Source: Impatiens glandulifera (lineage: Eukaryota > Streptophyta > Magnoliopsida > Ericales > Balsaminaceae). From it: a stretch of DNA of 64,000 nucleotides. The DNA lies in the NCBI RefSeq assembly GCF_907164915.1, contig NW_025919226.1, forward strand, positions 1 through 64,000, given 5' to 3'. This document shows positions 10,402 to 22,833 of the stretch, piece by piece (within the stretch, counting starts at the first letter, position 1; every line of letters starts with the position of its first letter). The notes beneath the pieces are model-generated. The model worked only from the letters and a program-made list of their open reading frames with translations, made no database searches and had not been told where the DNA came from. The position numbers and the translations under genes were made by a program.

Positions 10402-12560
10402 CTATGAGAAAGAGTTCGCCATTCCGGCGATCGAACAACGCACATTCAACTTTTCCCTTGCCAATGCCTTTGTCAAAATATCGGAACCATTATCATCAGT
10501 GTGAACTTTATCAAGTTCAAATAACCCATCTTCAAGAGATTCTCTAATCCAATGATATCGCACATCAATATGTTTCGTTCTCTTATGAAACATGGAATTC
10601 TTAGCAAGGTTTATTGCACTTTGATTATCACAAAGAACCATGTAGCGATGTTGCTTGAAGCAAAGCTCCTGCAGAAATCTTTTCAACCACAATAGTTCTT
10701 TGCAAGCTTCCGTTGCTGCCATATACTCAGCCTCTGTTGTCAATAAGGCCACACACTTTTGCAATCTTGATTGCCATGAAACAGCTCCCCTGTAAATGTC
10801 ATTAAATATCCAGAAGTGGATTTCATGTTATCCTTATTTCCAGCCATATCAGAATCTGTGTATCCCATAAGCATCGGCTTTTCATTTCCAAATGTGATAC
10901 CCAATTTGGAAGTACCGCGCAGATATCTGAGAATCCATTTAACTGCTTCCCAATGCTTCCTACCAAGATTTGACAGAAACCGACTAACAACACCAACTAC
11001 ATGAGCTAAATCCGGCCTTGTACATACCATAGCATACATCAAGCTACCAACCGATGAGGCATATGGAACCTTATCCATATCTTCAGTGTCCTCCTTTGAA
11101 GTAGGACAATCTTTACTTGTTAGCTTAAAGTTGGTAGTAAGAGGAAAACTAACCACTTTAGCTTTGTCCATGTTGAACCTACAAAGCACATTCTCAATGT
11201 ATCGCTCTTGTGACATGTACAACTTCTTGGTAGCTCTATCTCGAGTGATCCGTACCCCAAGAATTTGTTTCACTGGCCCCAAGTCTTTCATTGCAAAAGA
11301 CTTGTTCAACTGTTGTTTCAACTTAAAAATTCTTCCTGCATTCTTGCCAACGATAAGCATGTCATCAACATAAAGCAATAAAAGGATGAAATAATCATCA
11401 CCAAACCTCTGAAAGAAAACACAATGATCTGAAGTAGTCTTTCGGTAGCCTTGCTCCCCCATAACAGACTCAAACTTCTTATACCACTGTCACGGTGCCT
11501 GCTTCAGCCCATATAGACTTTTCTAAAGTCTACACACATAGTCTTCTTTACCTTCTACCTGAAACCCTTTAGGCTGCTCCATGTAGATTTCTTTATCCAA
11601 TTCACCGTGAATGAAAGCAATCTTGACATCCATCTTCTCAACCTCAAGATCAAGACTGACCGCTAAACCGAGAACCACCCGAATAGAACCCATCTTCACA
11701 ACCGGAGAGAAAATCTCATCGAAATCAATACCCTTTTTCTGGTTGAATCCTTTGACCACCAATCTAGCTTTGTATCTGGGTTGTGAGGTGAACTCATCGG
11801 TCTTCACCTTATAAACCCACTTGTTCTTCAATGCTCTCTTGCCTTTAGGCAACTTCACCAACTCATAAGTATTGTTCTTATACAAGGAATCCATCTCATC
11901 TTTCATAGCTTCAGCCCATTCTTTCTTGTGGTCATCTTCTATAGCTTCTGCATAACACTCAGGCTCCCCCTCATCAGTGAGAAGAACATACTCATTTGCA
12001 GAATAACGTATAGAAGGATGACGATCTCTCGTAGACCGTCTGAGTGGAACACATGGTGGCATGTCTGGAACTGGTAACTCTGGATGAACAACTTCATCTA
12101 CATCTTGCTCTTGAGCATCAACATCATCAGCACCATGGTCATCAATAGGAACATCATCTCTATCCTGTGTGTCAACATGTTGTAGAGGAACTGCACCCAA
12201 ATTAATAAGATCATCACTATGTCGAGGAATTGTCTTTGTCTCCTCAACATCCTTTAAAATCTGATCTTCAATAAACACAACATCCCAGATTCGAACAAGC
12301 TTCTTCTGAACTGGATCATAAAGCTTGTATCCAAACTCATCATCGCCATAGCCGAGGAACGCGCAAAGCTTAGACTTCACATCAATCTTTGACCTTTCAT
12401 CTTTGGGAATATGCACAAATGCCTTGCATCCAAAGACTCGCAAGTGACTGTAAGAAACATCTTTACCGCTCCAAACCCTGTTAGGAACATCAAACTTCCG
12501 GGAGTGGTCATCAATAAATGTGACAAAATATGAGCAACCACCAAGTGTTTTTGTCTTCAT
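10402..12560 (-). pseudogene. copia pol remnant: integrase C-terminus, reverse transcriptase, RNase H
   Basis: From 12560 the frame opens with TLGGCSYFVTFIDDHSRK, the start of the integrase core, then jumps near 12497 to FDVPNRVWSGKDVSYSHLRV after the core. Most of the core, with at least two of its three acidic catalytic residues, is deleted. Reverse transcriptase follows with KARLVVKGFNQ, KMDVKIAFIHGEL and the catalytic YVDDM (about 11365). Two in-frame stops lie at about 11523 and 11485. RNase H follows a one-base frameshift near 10757, with EAEYMAATEA, CDNQSAI and TKHIDVRYH. The last codon is just before the polypurine tract. Non-functional; once part of a single gag-pol polyprotein. Confidence 0.95.
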
Positions 12561-12684
12561 AGGACCACAAACATCGGAATGAACAAGATCAAGTATGTTC
12601 TCTCTTCTGTAGGGAGGATTGCTCTAGAAGGAAACTCTGTTTTGTTTACCTGTAAGACAATGAGAACACCTCTTCAACTGGACA

Positions 12685-14061
12685 TCATTTACACCTGATA
12701 ATACTTCCTTCTTTGACAGTAAAAGTCATTCCTTTTTCACTCATATGGCCAAGTCTCTTATGCCATATCTCAGTCATGTCAGCATTCTCCACAACATTAA
12801 CAATGCTCTTAGAGATCTTTGGTTGCACCACATACAACTTTGAGCACCTTTTACTTCTTGTCACGATCAAAGAACCACGAGTGAGTTTCCACAAACAATT
12901 ACCAAAGTAGTTGTTGTACCCATCATCATCAAGTAAACCTGTAGAAATCAAATTTAATCTCATATCCGGGACATGTTTTACATTTTGTAAAACCAACTCC
13001 ATCCCAATATCAAATTTCAAACAGACTTCTCCAATGCCGACAACCTTTGATAGCCCATTATTACCCATCTTGACATCCCCAAAATCACCTGGAGTGTAAG
13101 ATGAATAAAAATCTCTTCGTGATGTAACATGACACAAAGCTCCATTGTCAATAACCCAACTTGCCTCATTATGTGCAAAGATCACCAAATTATCATCACA
13201 ACAAACAAAGAAATCATTAGTGATAGTATTCACTTTAACCTTGTCACTACCATTGTCATCTTTCCTTTGATTGTTGTTTTGGTTTTTGTAGTTTTTCTTC
13301 TTGTTCTCTTTCTTTGCCTGTCTGCAGAACTTTACTGTGTGTCCCTTTTTACCACAATAGTAACACTCAACATTAGCATACTTCCCTTTACCAGAGTTGC
13401 TAGTACCACGCTGATTTCCTTTGTTACTCGGACCTCTACTCTGACTTCTTCCCCGCTTTTCAAAGACCAAGACATCTGATTGTGAAGAGGAACCCTGTGA
13501 CTTTCTTCTCATTTCTTCATTCATAACACTTCCCTTAGCCAATTCCATGGTGATAATACCATCCGGTGCAGAGTTGGACAAGGATGCCCTAAAAGTCTCC
13601 CAAGAATCCGGTAATGTACCAAGTAGCCATAGACCTTGAATCTCATCATCAAACTTGATACCCATTTCTGAAAGCCGATTCACAATGCCCTGAAATGCAT
13701 TTAAGTGATCTGTAACAGGAATGCCATCTTTGTACTGTAACTTGATCAATTGCTTAATCAAGAACAATTTATTGTTCCCAGTCTTCCGAGCATACAACTG
13801 TTCAAGCTTGTTCCACAAAGTACGAGAATGTGTCTTCCCAATAATATGATTCAGCACATTATCCTCCACCCATTGCCGAATATATCCACAAACCTGTCTA
13901 TGCAAAATAGTCCATTCTGTATTAGTTTTATTCTCAGGTTTATCAGTAAAAAAAACAGGTAAGTAATAATCTTTCACATATAGGAGATCTTCCATTTTTG
14001 CCTTCCAAACATGATAATTAGAACCATTCAAATTAATCATCCTACTTGTATTAGTTTCCAT
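12685..14061 (-). pseudogene. copia gag, protease and gag-pre-integrase (458 codons open)
   Basis: The ATG at 14061 lies about 35 bp after the primer-binding site. The order is gag N-terminus (LNGSNYHVWKAKMEDLLY), UBN2-type middle (LWNKLEQLYARKTGNN), zinc knuckle CYYCGKKGHTVKFC near residue 235, protease with WVIDNGALCH near residue 310, and gag-pre-integrase with IWHKRLGHMSEKGM near residue 437. The protease active-site triad normally reads D-S/T-G; here it is D-N-G, so it is probably inactive. The frame ends at 12685 before the integrase zinc-binding cysteines. Intact as an ORF but the 5' part of a broken polyprotein gene. Confidence 0.93.
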
Positions 14062-14095
14062 CGTTCAAACAGTTCAATTCACAAATAAGCAACCA

Positions 14096-14112
14096 AGGCT
14101 CTGATACAACTT
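14096..14112 (-). other. Primer-binding site of copia element
   Basis: Minus strand reads TTGTATCAGAGCC next to the 5' LTR, one base from the consensus tRNA-Met site seen in element A. Confidence 0.85.
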
Positions 14113-14838
14113 TGATGGAAATGCACCACAACAGTAAACAACAAAATGCAGAATTTATCCTTCGTTTGGTTAACACTTTCCCAAACCGTTTAAACCTGTG
14201 AGGAAGCTAACAAATAGGTATGCAAAATGCAATCAACACAGCCCTAAAACAGTGAGTAACACACCAAGAAAGCACACACAAACAACACAGAATTTTAGCG
14301 TGGAAAACCCCTCAATGGGTAAAAACCACGGGACACCTAGTATCGCTTAAAATCCACTATCACCAGCAAGAGAGCAATACAAAAGTCTTCTCTAGACAAT
14401 ACTAGAGGCATACAAATTCATAATACCCTTGGAAACATGCACATCAAGGATATAGAAACAATCAAAGAAAAAGAAAGGAAGAACATCACCAAAAATAACT
14501 ACTACTGTTTTGGCAACGAAACCCCAACCTCCAAACCTCAGAATCCGATCTCCAACGTCCAGAATTTTGGCCTAGAAGTTGTGAAGATGCTTTCCAAAAA
14601 TTAGGACGATCCAACGGTGCAAATTCTAACGATCATCAAAATACTAAGACTGCTGACACTTGAAAATTTTCCCTCTTTTTTTCTTGATTTTTCTCTCTCT
14701 TTCTTTTGCTCTTATTTCTTGCAAAAGAAGTTTTCTCCCATTTTTATTTTGCTCCCAAATAATTGAATTAAGTGGGGCCCAAAATGGGCCTATTTGCTGG
14801 GCTTTTTCTCATGGACTAAGGAAAATAAAATCCCAACA
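14113..14838 (-). repeat. 5' LTR of copia element
   Basis: 726-bp TG...CA unit whose plus-strand ends are TGATGGAAATGCACCACAAC and AATCCCAACA, matching the ends of the shortened 3' LTR. Confidence 0.92.
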
Positions 14839-15044
14839 TAAGTGAGCCTATAAACGAACATGTTCGTGAGCTTATGAGCCGAATATCGAGAAGTTCAAGC
14901 TTGGCTCGTTTAAATTTTCGAGTTTTTAAACGAGCTTGAGCTCGGCTCGTTAAGACTAACGAACGAGCTCGAACGAGCTTTTTGTTGAGCCGAGATTCAA
15001 ATAGCTCGCGAGCAGCTCGGTTCATTTCCATCCCTAGATAAAGT

Positions 15045-16598
15045 TGTATTTTGGTGTTTTTATAGGGTAGAGTGTTTAACATTTTTTTAAATAAACTTGA
15101 TATTGTAGCTTATTATTTTTAAAATTATTATTAAATAAAAGAATAAGGAAATTAGTTATATTTTGAAAAAAAAACTAATACAAATTATATAAACTATTTG
15201 TTTTTATATATAGTTTTTTAAAATATTTTAACTTATTATTTCAACATATTTTTATAAAATTTATAAAAATAAATAATATTATAAATATGTGTGGTTAAAT
15301 ATACTTATATTAAATAATATATAAATGATGGGTTGTTAAAACTTGGGTGGAAATTCAGATAGGAATTTGCCAGCAAATACTACGGGAACTATTTTCGCAA
15401 TCAATAGAGTTGTTCTTGGATTTCATGTTTGGACTCATCAAATATGTTTACTGCGTATTCGTGCCTACTTCACCACAGCTACCATGATCATATTCTATTG
15501 TAATCAAAATCTTTCTTTGGATAGCTAACATGTGTTCAAATTATCAAACATTGACTTATTCTATAATTAACAAAATCATGTTTTAACACAAATTTTGCGA
15601 CAAAAACATATAAGTCAAATAAAATTTTATTCAACTAAATTTATTTAATAAAATTATATTTTAATTTGTTTACGAGTAATTTTTATTCAATCAAATTTAT
15701 TTAATAACTTTATAATAAACTATAAAATTAGGTTTGTTTTCCAAATTCTTGTTGATAAATTAAAAAAATAAAATTTGATATTTATTAAAATTAATATTAA
15801 ATCACATATAAGTAATTAAAACAATATTTTAATGATTTTTTAAACTCAAATACAAAGATGTTGGAGTACTCTCTAATCAATTAAAATAATATGATCACGC
15901 AATATTAACTAACTACTTAGTGTGTACACAAAAAGACATTAAAGTGCAAACATGCATATGTAGTTGGATCATGATTAAAAAATCAATACATAAACAAACA
16001 AAAAAACAATAATTAGTAAAAAAAAATGAATGCATAGACCTAAGAAATAGTGATAAAAAATAACATAAAATAAATAATAAAGAATACCATGTGAGAAATA
16101 CAATGAAAACATATTATACCCTTAATTTCTTTTCCAATTTTTTTTCTTTTAACTCTTGTTCTTCTTTTCTACTACCATTCAAAACCGCCCCATAAATTGG
16201 AAGTTAACTTGAAAAGATAACATGTCTAAAAGAATTCCATCACCATATCCAATTATAATCTAAACCTGACCTCAAATAAAATTGAGAATGTTGAATCGTG
16301 ATAACAAATCTACATTATTCACGACTAAGCCTAGTTAACAACATAAAATATAAATAGTCGACTATTCTCACTAAGTAAAATCTTATTGGAGAAAAGAAAT
16401 ATCGAGGTTTTAATCTTATTTATGTATATATATAATTTTCTAATTTTGATTATGTTCAATACACAATTTGGCACACTATCTCTTGGCCATCTTATTTGGA
16501 AGAACTTCCTTGAATAATGAACACCATAAGATTGTAAAATTCCAACATAAGATTAAGAATTCAAAGACATACATATATAAATCATACATGTCGTCCCC
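15045..16598. other. Intergenic AT-rich DNA
   Basis: No gene supported. A 61-codon frame at 15343-15528 has no recognisable domain. TTTTATTCAA and TTTATTTAATAAA motifs around 15600-15720 are weakly repeated near 44240. Confidence 0.4.
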
Positions 16599-19222
16599 TT
16601 ATATCACAATTGACTGATACCCATCCTCTCTTGCCGACCTTCGCCTGTAAGTAACCACCACCGCCATGGCTATCACAGCTCCGAGAAACACCACACCCCA
16701 AACAGCAACAAATAAGCCCGCCTTCTCATGCTTCTACATAATACGCCATAACACAAAAAACAACATCAAATAATTTTAATTTTTTTTTATAACTTTGAGT
16801 TCCCCTTCTTCTCCGGATTGCGACAAATTCCCGCGGGTTAAGCACATGACCCATAAACACACTTAATCAATTAATCACGGATGACTCGTAAATACACTTA
16901 ACTAATTAACCAGGCGAGCAACTTGCTGTCTAACAGACTCGAACCTAAGACTTCAGGGAGGTCGGAGATATTCACATCCGGTAGACTAGAAGAGGGGATG
17001 ACATCAAATAAGTTTTGAAGTGTACTAAAAATAATTCATGATCATTTGGATAAACAAGAGTACACACACCTGATCATTTGAATCATGGATTAAGTTTGTG
17101 GGCAATGATGATGATGATCCATGATCTGCAACAAGAAGATAGAATAGACCCATAACTCCAGTATGCCTCCTTGTACTGCTATAGTTAGATTCAAAGACTA
17201 GAATTTCCCCATCAGATATCTTGACTGAACCAGGATCAGGGTAACATGTCGACATTCCAACTATGTAACCTTTTTCATCTCCAACTGCCTTACCTTTTCC
17301 ATAAGTCGGTTTCGACGAACATATGACTCGCCCATCCTATATATATATATATATAGCCAACACAACAAATATGAAACAACCCATGATCAATGTGTTCATT
17401 TATTTTATAACTCTTTTTTTCAAGTCAAATAAGTTTGTTCATTACCTCGCCGAAGAGAGTTGAACCGATTCCTCCCGTGTGTTGATGGGCAACGGCATAG
17501 ATGACTTCTCCTCCAGTTGGCATCCGAAGACTGACTCTCTTCGTGTCAGTGCAATCGCCATCAACAACATCATTCGCGCAAGACTTAACATCGTACTCCA
17601 CCTATTCATAGAGAAAAGTTTGAAAACTAAATTTATTCAAGAGACTGATTAACAAATTAATTTAATTTTTTGTTTCATATGCAAAACAGTTAAGAATGAA
17701 AACCCTAAAGATTTGTCCATTTGGGTTGTCACAATCTCCATCAATTTATATAGGTCCTACTCAAGGACGAAGCAAGAAATTAAAGAAAAAACATTCACTT
17801 GAGAAAAATAGAATCAAAGCAAGATATATACAGTTTATCTTACTAATCACTAAGACCATAAGATTATTATTATTTTAAAAAGATTCGGATACATAAATGT
17901 TTGGCAGATGCTGAGCTTAATCCCAGTATAGCAGCCCTTGCATAGATTTGTCTCTAGTCCTAGTCATATATGTCCTAAGTTGTTAGGACTTTAGAAGTGA
18001 GACCCACATGTTAATTTAGTCCTACATTTTTAAAAACAGCAAAATCAAAGCATGAAAAGAGATTAGTATTGTATAATGGGATAAACTATATCATGCAAGA
18101 AAGGGGTCAAAGTAAGAGCATGACCTCAATGCACCTTCCAAGAAATTTGATCTCCTAGTGAATCTCAACCCATTAGAGAATCTTGAATTGGAGCTTTAAG
18201 AATTTTTCTACTAATGTCATGATTTGGTTAGTTTGAATGTTTACATGACACTAATGTAAAAGACTCAATCAATCACCATGAGAACATGAATTCTTATGCT
18301 CTACCAATAAGTTAAGAGTCTCCGTCCACATGCGGCACTAATATACTAAAATGAATCACTGAAAATATTATCTTTTTTCAAAAGAAAAAATACTTACAAG
18401 GCAAAGATGTCTAGTACCCTCTCCATTAGGATCATCCATCTTCTTCTTCCAAAGATCAGTCACATCAAGTAAATAAACCTTAACAGGTATAACAGATTCA
18501 TCAAAATCAACCCATTTAACAGTATACTTCATAAACAACTTCCTCTTAACACCACGAAACCCATTCTTCAACCTGCATTTCATCTCATCATAACAACACA
18601 ACAACCCACCAACATAACCAGGCCTAATAGCCCTCCCATATTCATCAATCGTCACATTATACAAATCGCACCTACACTCAGCACATCCAAACCCATCTTC
18701 AGCCCCACGAGTATCAATCGCATGAACATTCATCACCCATTTCTCCTCATAACCTTCCGGAATTTCCTCAGGATTTCCAACCTCTACTCCGTAAGGATCA
18801 GGAACATCAGTCGGTGTCTTCCGCGTTTCAGATCCCAGCCCATAGTATTGACTAAGCGTGTTTTGGCATAAACCAGAGTTTTTAACTAACACAAAATCTG
18901 ATCCTTGAAACCCTAATTTAATATCGACGCCTTTACGTTGATAGTATCTAGCCACAAGCCAGTGATGAAGATACGTTTCGTGAAGTGGGACTGGGTTACC
19001 TTCCTCGTCTATGACTTCGGCATCGAAAGCTTTAACCGCGATATGACCGGTCGGAAAATCGATTCCGTTGTAGTATTTGTTGATAACGGAACCAGGTTCG
19101 AGCTCAAACGCCGGAGACAGAAATTCGGCGGATTTCAAGGCTTGTGAACTTTGGAGGGACGAAGCTAGTATCAGTAGTAGAAATTGAAAGCATGTTGACC
19201 GACTAATCGAATGGTGCGCCAT
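16599..19222 (-). CDS. SURNod19-family (stress up-regulated Nod 19) membrane protein
   Basis: Four exons give one continuous frame of 460 residues: complement of 18398-19222, 17446-17601, 17070-17336 and 16599-16733, with GT...AG introns that are all phase 0. The family (Pfam SURNod19) is plant-specific; members were named from stress-induced, nodule-related transcripts, and their biochemical role is unknown. Residues 1-28 form a signal peptide (FQFLLLILASS). The lumenal or extracellular part carries the family core: HETYLHHWLVARYY, GSETRKTP, CAECRCDLYN with an N-glycosylation site, GLLCCYDEMKC and YAVAHQHTGGIGSTLFGE. Exon 4 encodes one transmembrane helix (VAVWGVVFLGAVIAMAVVV) followed by a short basic tail. 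Another ATG at 19258 is in frame, but the ATG at 19222 has the better context and starts a clean signal peptide. No lesion was seen; this is the only intact ordinary gene of the window. Confidence 0.93.
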
Positions 19223-19447
19223 CTGATGGAAAACAGAATCAGAATTCAGCAAACCCATTAATGAAAAGGGGAACAGAGGTTCTTAAATTCTTAATCAGTC
19301 ATTAATCGTTAAAGAAATCTGCAAAACCATGATCATTTCGATACAACACGTAGCAAACAGAGATTTTAGAGAGAGAAGGCATACGTGTCAGGGGCATAAA
19401 CGAATCAACGAGTGAAGACGAATGGCTTTGATAATGGGAATAGAGAG

Positions 19448-19455
19448 TATTTAAA
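19448..19455 (-). promoter_or_regulatory. TATA-like box of the SURNod19 gene
   Basis: Minus strand reads TTTAAATA about 226 bp upstream of the ATG at 19222, implying a 5' UTR near 195 bp. Placement is plausible, not proven. Confidence 0.35.
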
Positions 19456-19479
19456 CAGAGAAAACTGAAAACCATATCA

Positions 19480-21330
19480 TGATTTTGGCTGGAGCAGAAA
19501 GTACGTAATTATTAAGGATTTGATTGATTTCTAATAAGTTAGCCATGTTTGGTTTGGGTTATGTAAATAATCCAAAATAACACTTTTTACTCAAATTTAT
19601 TTATCACATCATTTAATCTATTAAATAAAATACTAAAATATTTTTTATTTTAAATTATTATTTTTATTTTATAATTATATATTAATAAATTTTAAATTTA
19701 TTTTATTAAAAATATATTAAATTTATTAAATTTTATTTATAAATTCAATATTTTAATAATTTTACATAAATAATTATAACTAAATTATTTTATATGATAC
19801 AAGATTTTGAGCTAGTATGATTCATCTTATTTTCAAAATTTATTGACTCTAGCTTATTCTTTCTTACGTTTGATAGGATTTTAACTTATTTAATCGACCC
19901 AACTTATTTATTTTTTATATTTATAATATTATTTAATAATTAATATTATATATATATATATAATGTTATATATATTTATTAATTTAATTTTAAATATTAA
20001 TAAATTATTTAAATTAAAAATAGTATATATTTCAAAATAAATTATATTAATATATTAATTTTTTTATTAATATATAATTTTAAATATTAATAAATGACTT
20101 AAATTAAAAAATAATATATTTTAAAATAAATGATAGAAATAAAGAAAGTTATTTATTATTATTATATATATATTTTACCTTTATACACTCTCCTTTCGGA
20201 TCCAATGTTTCAATTGTCAATTTATTTTCCAACTCTCTCACCTTATTCGTATTATCAATTATTTCAATTGTAAATAATATATATTTTTAGATTATTAAGA
20301 CTAGTTTAATTTTTAAAAGTATAATTATATATAAAAAAATAATATTGTATTTATATTTCATAATTTATTTAATTATTTTATATATTAAAATACATATATT
20401 ATAAATAATAAATAAAAATATATTTAAATATATTTTGTTTATTATAATAATTTTATATAAAAATATTTTAAATAGATAGAGAGAATAAATAAAATGATTA
20501 GAAATATATATTAAATAGATGAGATAGAATGAATAAAATGATTAAAATGAATGAAATAGATGAGAGAGAGTGAATAAAAAAATATTTAAAAATTATGAGA
20601 GAAAAAAAAACTGAGATTATAATCTTAAATGTGAAGAAGGAGGTAAAGAGAAAATTGAGTTTAAACGCAAAAATATGTTTGATTATAATTTTTGCTTATT
20701 ACGCAAAGTTACGTTATCAGTTTATTACATAGACACCCATAAACTGCTTATAAACGCTGAATTAAACGAATTCTTTATCAGAAAAACCGATTATATATAC
20801 AGAAAAATCTATATTAAATAAGGTCTTCATATTATTTTGAGATATATCATATTATTTATCTGAAAAATTTTTACGAACTTATTTATAATTTTTTTTTTCT
20901 TGTAAACAAACTTGGTTGATAAAAATGTCAAGATATTTTAAATTTTTATTAGTAATTTTTTTATATTTAAAATTTAAATTTAATAAAATATAAAATACAA
21001 ATAAATTAATATTTTAATTAATAAAATAAGTGATTTAATTATTCAAATATTATTAATATGATAAAAAGATAAAATCTTAAAAAATTCTAAATCAAACGAG
21101 CTCGAAGTATTTGATTTAAATATTATTATTCATTGATGTATATTTTTTAATTAATAACTTTGAATTTGTGAGTTTGTTTTTTATATAGATTTTTATGTCG
21201 ACGGAGAATCGTAAGACACGACGTGGCCTTTTAGGATAGAGAGAGAGTATGGTACGTCTCTAAACTTTGAATCATTTGTTATTGTTACAGTATGGAAAGA
21301 AAGTATGAACACACCACCGCCTAGTTAGTC
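19480..21330. other. AT-rich intergenic DNA
   Basis: Long A/T-rich stretch with simple TA tracts and no supported gene. A more complex 21190-21300 segment is not recognised. Confidence 0.45.
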
Positions 21331-22440
21331 CTTGTTTGAAATTATTTTTTCAGAGTAATATATTTATTCTTTTATTCCTAAATTAATTTAATTTATTGTT
21401 TAAAATCATTTTTTAAACTTATTATTAAATAGAGGAGTGATAGAGTGAGGAAATTTGGTGAGGAAATTTGGTGAGAGAATGACGTGTCTCACCTGGTTGG
21501 AAAATGTAAAAGTGGGAGGAAAGAGAGAAAAGAGAGAAATTATTTGATTTTTTCAGCGAATAAGATTATGGCACGTCATTCCCTCACCAATTCTCTCACC
21601 AAATTCCCTCACCTAATCATTTCTCTATTAAATATATCATACATTTAAAAATTTATACTATATATATTTATATTGTTATTTTAATAAATTTAATTATTTA
21701 TATTTTAATATATCTATTTAAATTATTATTATTATTATTATTTTTATAAATTAAATTATTTATATTTTAATATATCTATTTAAATTATTATTTTTACAAA
21801 TTAAATTATTTATATTTTAATATATCTATTTAAATTATTATTTTTATAAATTTATTATTTATATTTTAATATATCTATTTAAATTATTGTTATTATTTTT
21901 ATAAATTTAATTATTTATATTTTAGTGTTATTATTTAAATTATTATTTTTATAAATTTAATTATTTATATTATATATATATTTATACATTAAAATTATTA
22001 TTTATATAATAATAAATATTAACTTTATAAATAATTAGTAAATACTAACAAAATTAAAACATCTTAATCATAATAATAAATTAATAATACATAAAAAAAA
22101 AATTACAAACATCTCTTTTAAATTATTGACTATTTTGTTCCGAAAAGAGAGGGTTGACTTTAATCTATTTGATTTTATCTCAAAGTTTAAATTTAAATTG
22201 ATATATTAAAATATAAACAATTAAATTTATAAAAATAATAATTTAAATTATATATTAAAAATATAAATAATCAAATTTATAAAAAATAATAATTTAAATA
22301 TAAATTATTAAATGTATGATATATATTTAATAATGAGTTAAAAACAACAATAAAAAAGAAGTGTTTAAATATTAAATTAAGTTATCTTAGGAATTAATGA
22401 AAAAAAATAAATGAATTTTGAAAAAATGAATTTAAACCAA
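21331..22440. repeat. Long foldback repeat F1, split by a MITE
   Basis: The left arm (from TTGTTTGAAATTATTTTTTC at 21333) pairs with the right arm read on the minus strand (TTGGTTTAAATTCATTTTTTC ending near 22440). Pairing is especially clear at ATTCCTAA plus TTAATTTAATTTA and at TATCATACATTT. Each arm holds several AAATTATTTATATTTTAATAT units. A MITE at 21432-21625 interrupts the left arm. No ORF is present. Confidence 0.6.
21432..21625. mobile_element. Mutator-type MITE, copy 1, 9-bp target duplication
   Basis: 194 bp flanked by perfect TATTAAATA duplications (21423-21431 and 21626-21634). The terminal inverted repeats run GAGGAGTGATAGAGTGAGGA at one end and, inward from the other, GAGAAATGATTAGGTGAGGG, both continuing into AATTTGGTGAG repeats and a GAATGACGTG motif. 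A 9-bp duplication is typical of Mutator-type elements. No coding capacity. Confidence 0.9.
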
Positions 22441-22833
22441 TCGTATTTTAAATTTTGTATAGTAGTTGATTTTATTTATATTTAATATAAGAGTGTGATT
22501 CCACCGTATAAAATATTCATTGCACTTTTATAATTTGTACTAAAAAAATTTCAAACTAATTTTTTATGTAATTTTTTTTTTTCTAAATTAGAGTTTACTC
22601 AAATATCATTACATCAATTTATTGTTTTTAATCAATATTTGAACTAAACACATTTCATCTCTTAACAAATTTTGTTTATCTTTAATCAGATTCTAATATT
22701 AGTAAGTTAAAGTTTAAGCAATATTTAAAGAGTATTTTTGGTATTTAATAACACTTTAATTTTATTTTGTTTTTTAGAAAGCAGACAATTTTGTAATGTC
22801 ATGGAATTAATAATATAAAGAGAAAAATTATAC

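Larger units (their letters stand above)
10157..14838 (-). mobile_element. Ty1/copia retrotransposon, internally deleted
   Basis: Minus-strand element with 5' LTR 14113-14838, primer-binding site 14096-14110, gag and protease (12685-14061), pol remnants (10402-12560), a polypurine tract (10383-10396) and a 3' LTR (10157-10382). Flanking 5-bp sequences TAAGC and TAAGT form a target duplication with one mismatch inside the hAT element. The protein type matches the plant Tnt1-like copia lineage. Damage includes loss of the integrase core, two in-frame stops, frameshifts and a roughly 500-bp deletion in the 3' LTR. Confidence 0.95.
8913..15036. mobile_element. Non-coding hAT element with 8-bp target duplication
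   Basis: The 8-bp sequence GATAAAGT flanks both ends (8905-8912 and 15037-15044). The right end, read inward on the minus strand, starts TAGGGATGGAAATGAACCGA. The left end starts TTGTCATGTAAATGAGCCGA and is the same inverted repeat with a few changes. Both subterminal regions are packed with GAGCTCG/CGGCTCG motifs (8930-9165 and 14840-15025). No transposase is present, so it is non-autonomous. A Ty1/copia element interrupts it at 10157-14838; without that insertion it would be about 1.4 kb. The A/T-rich middle (9180-10100) has no supported gene. Confidence 0.85.
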
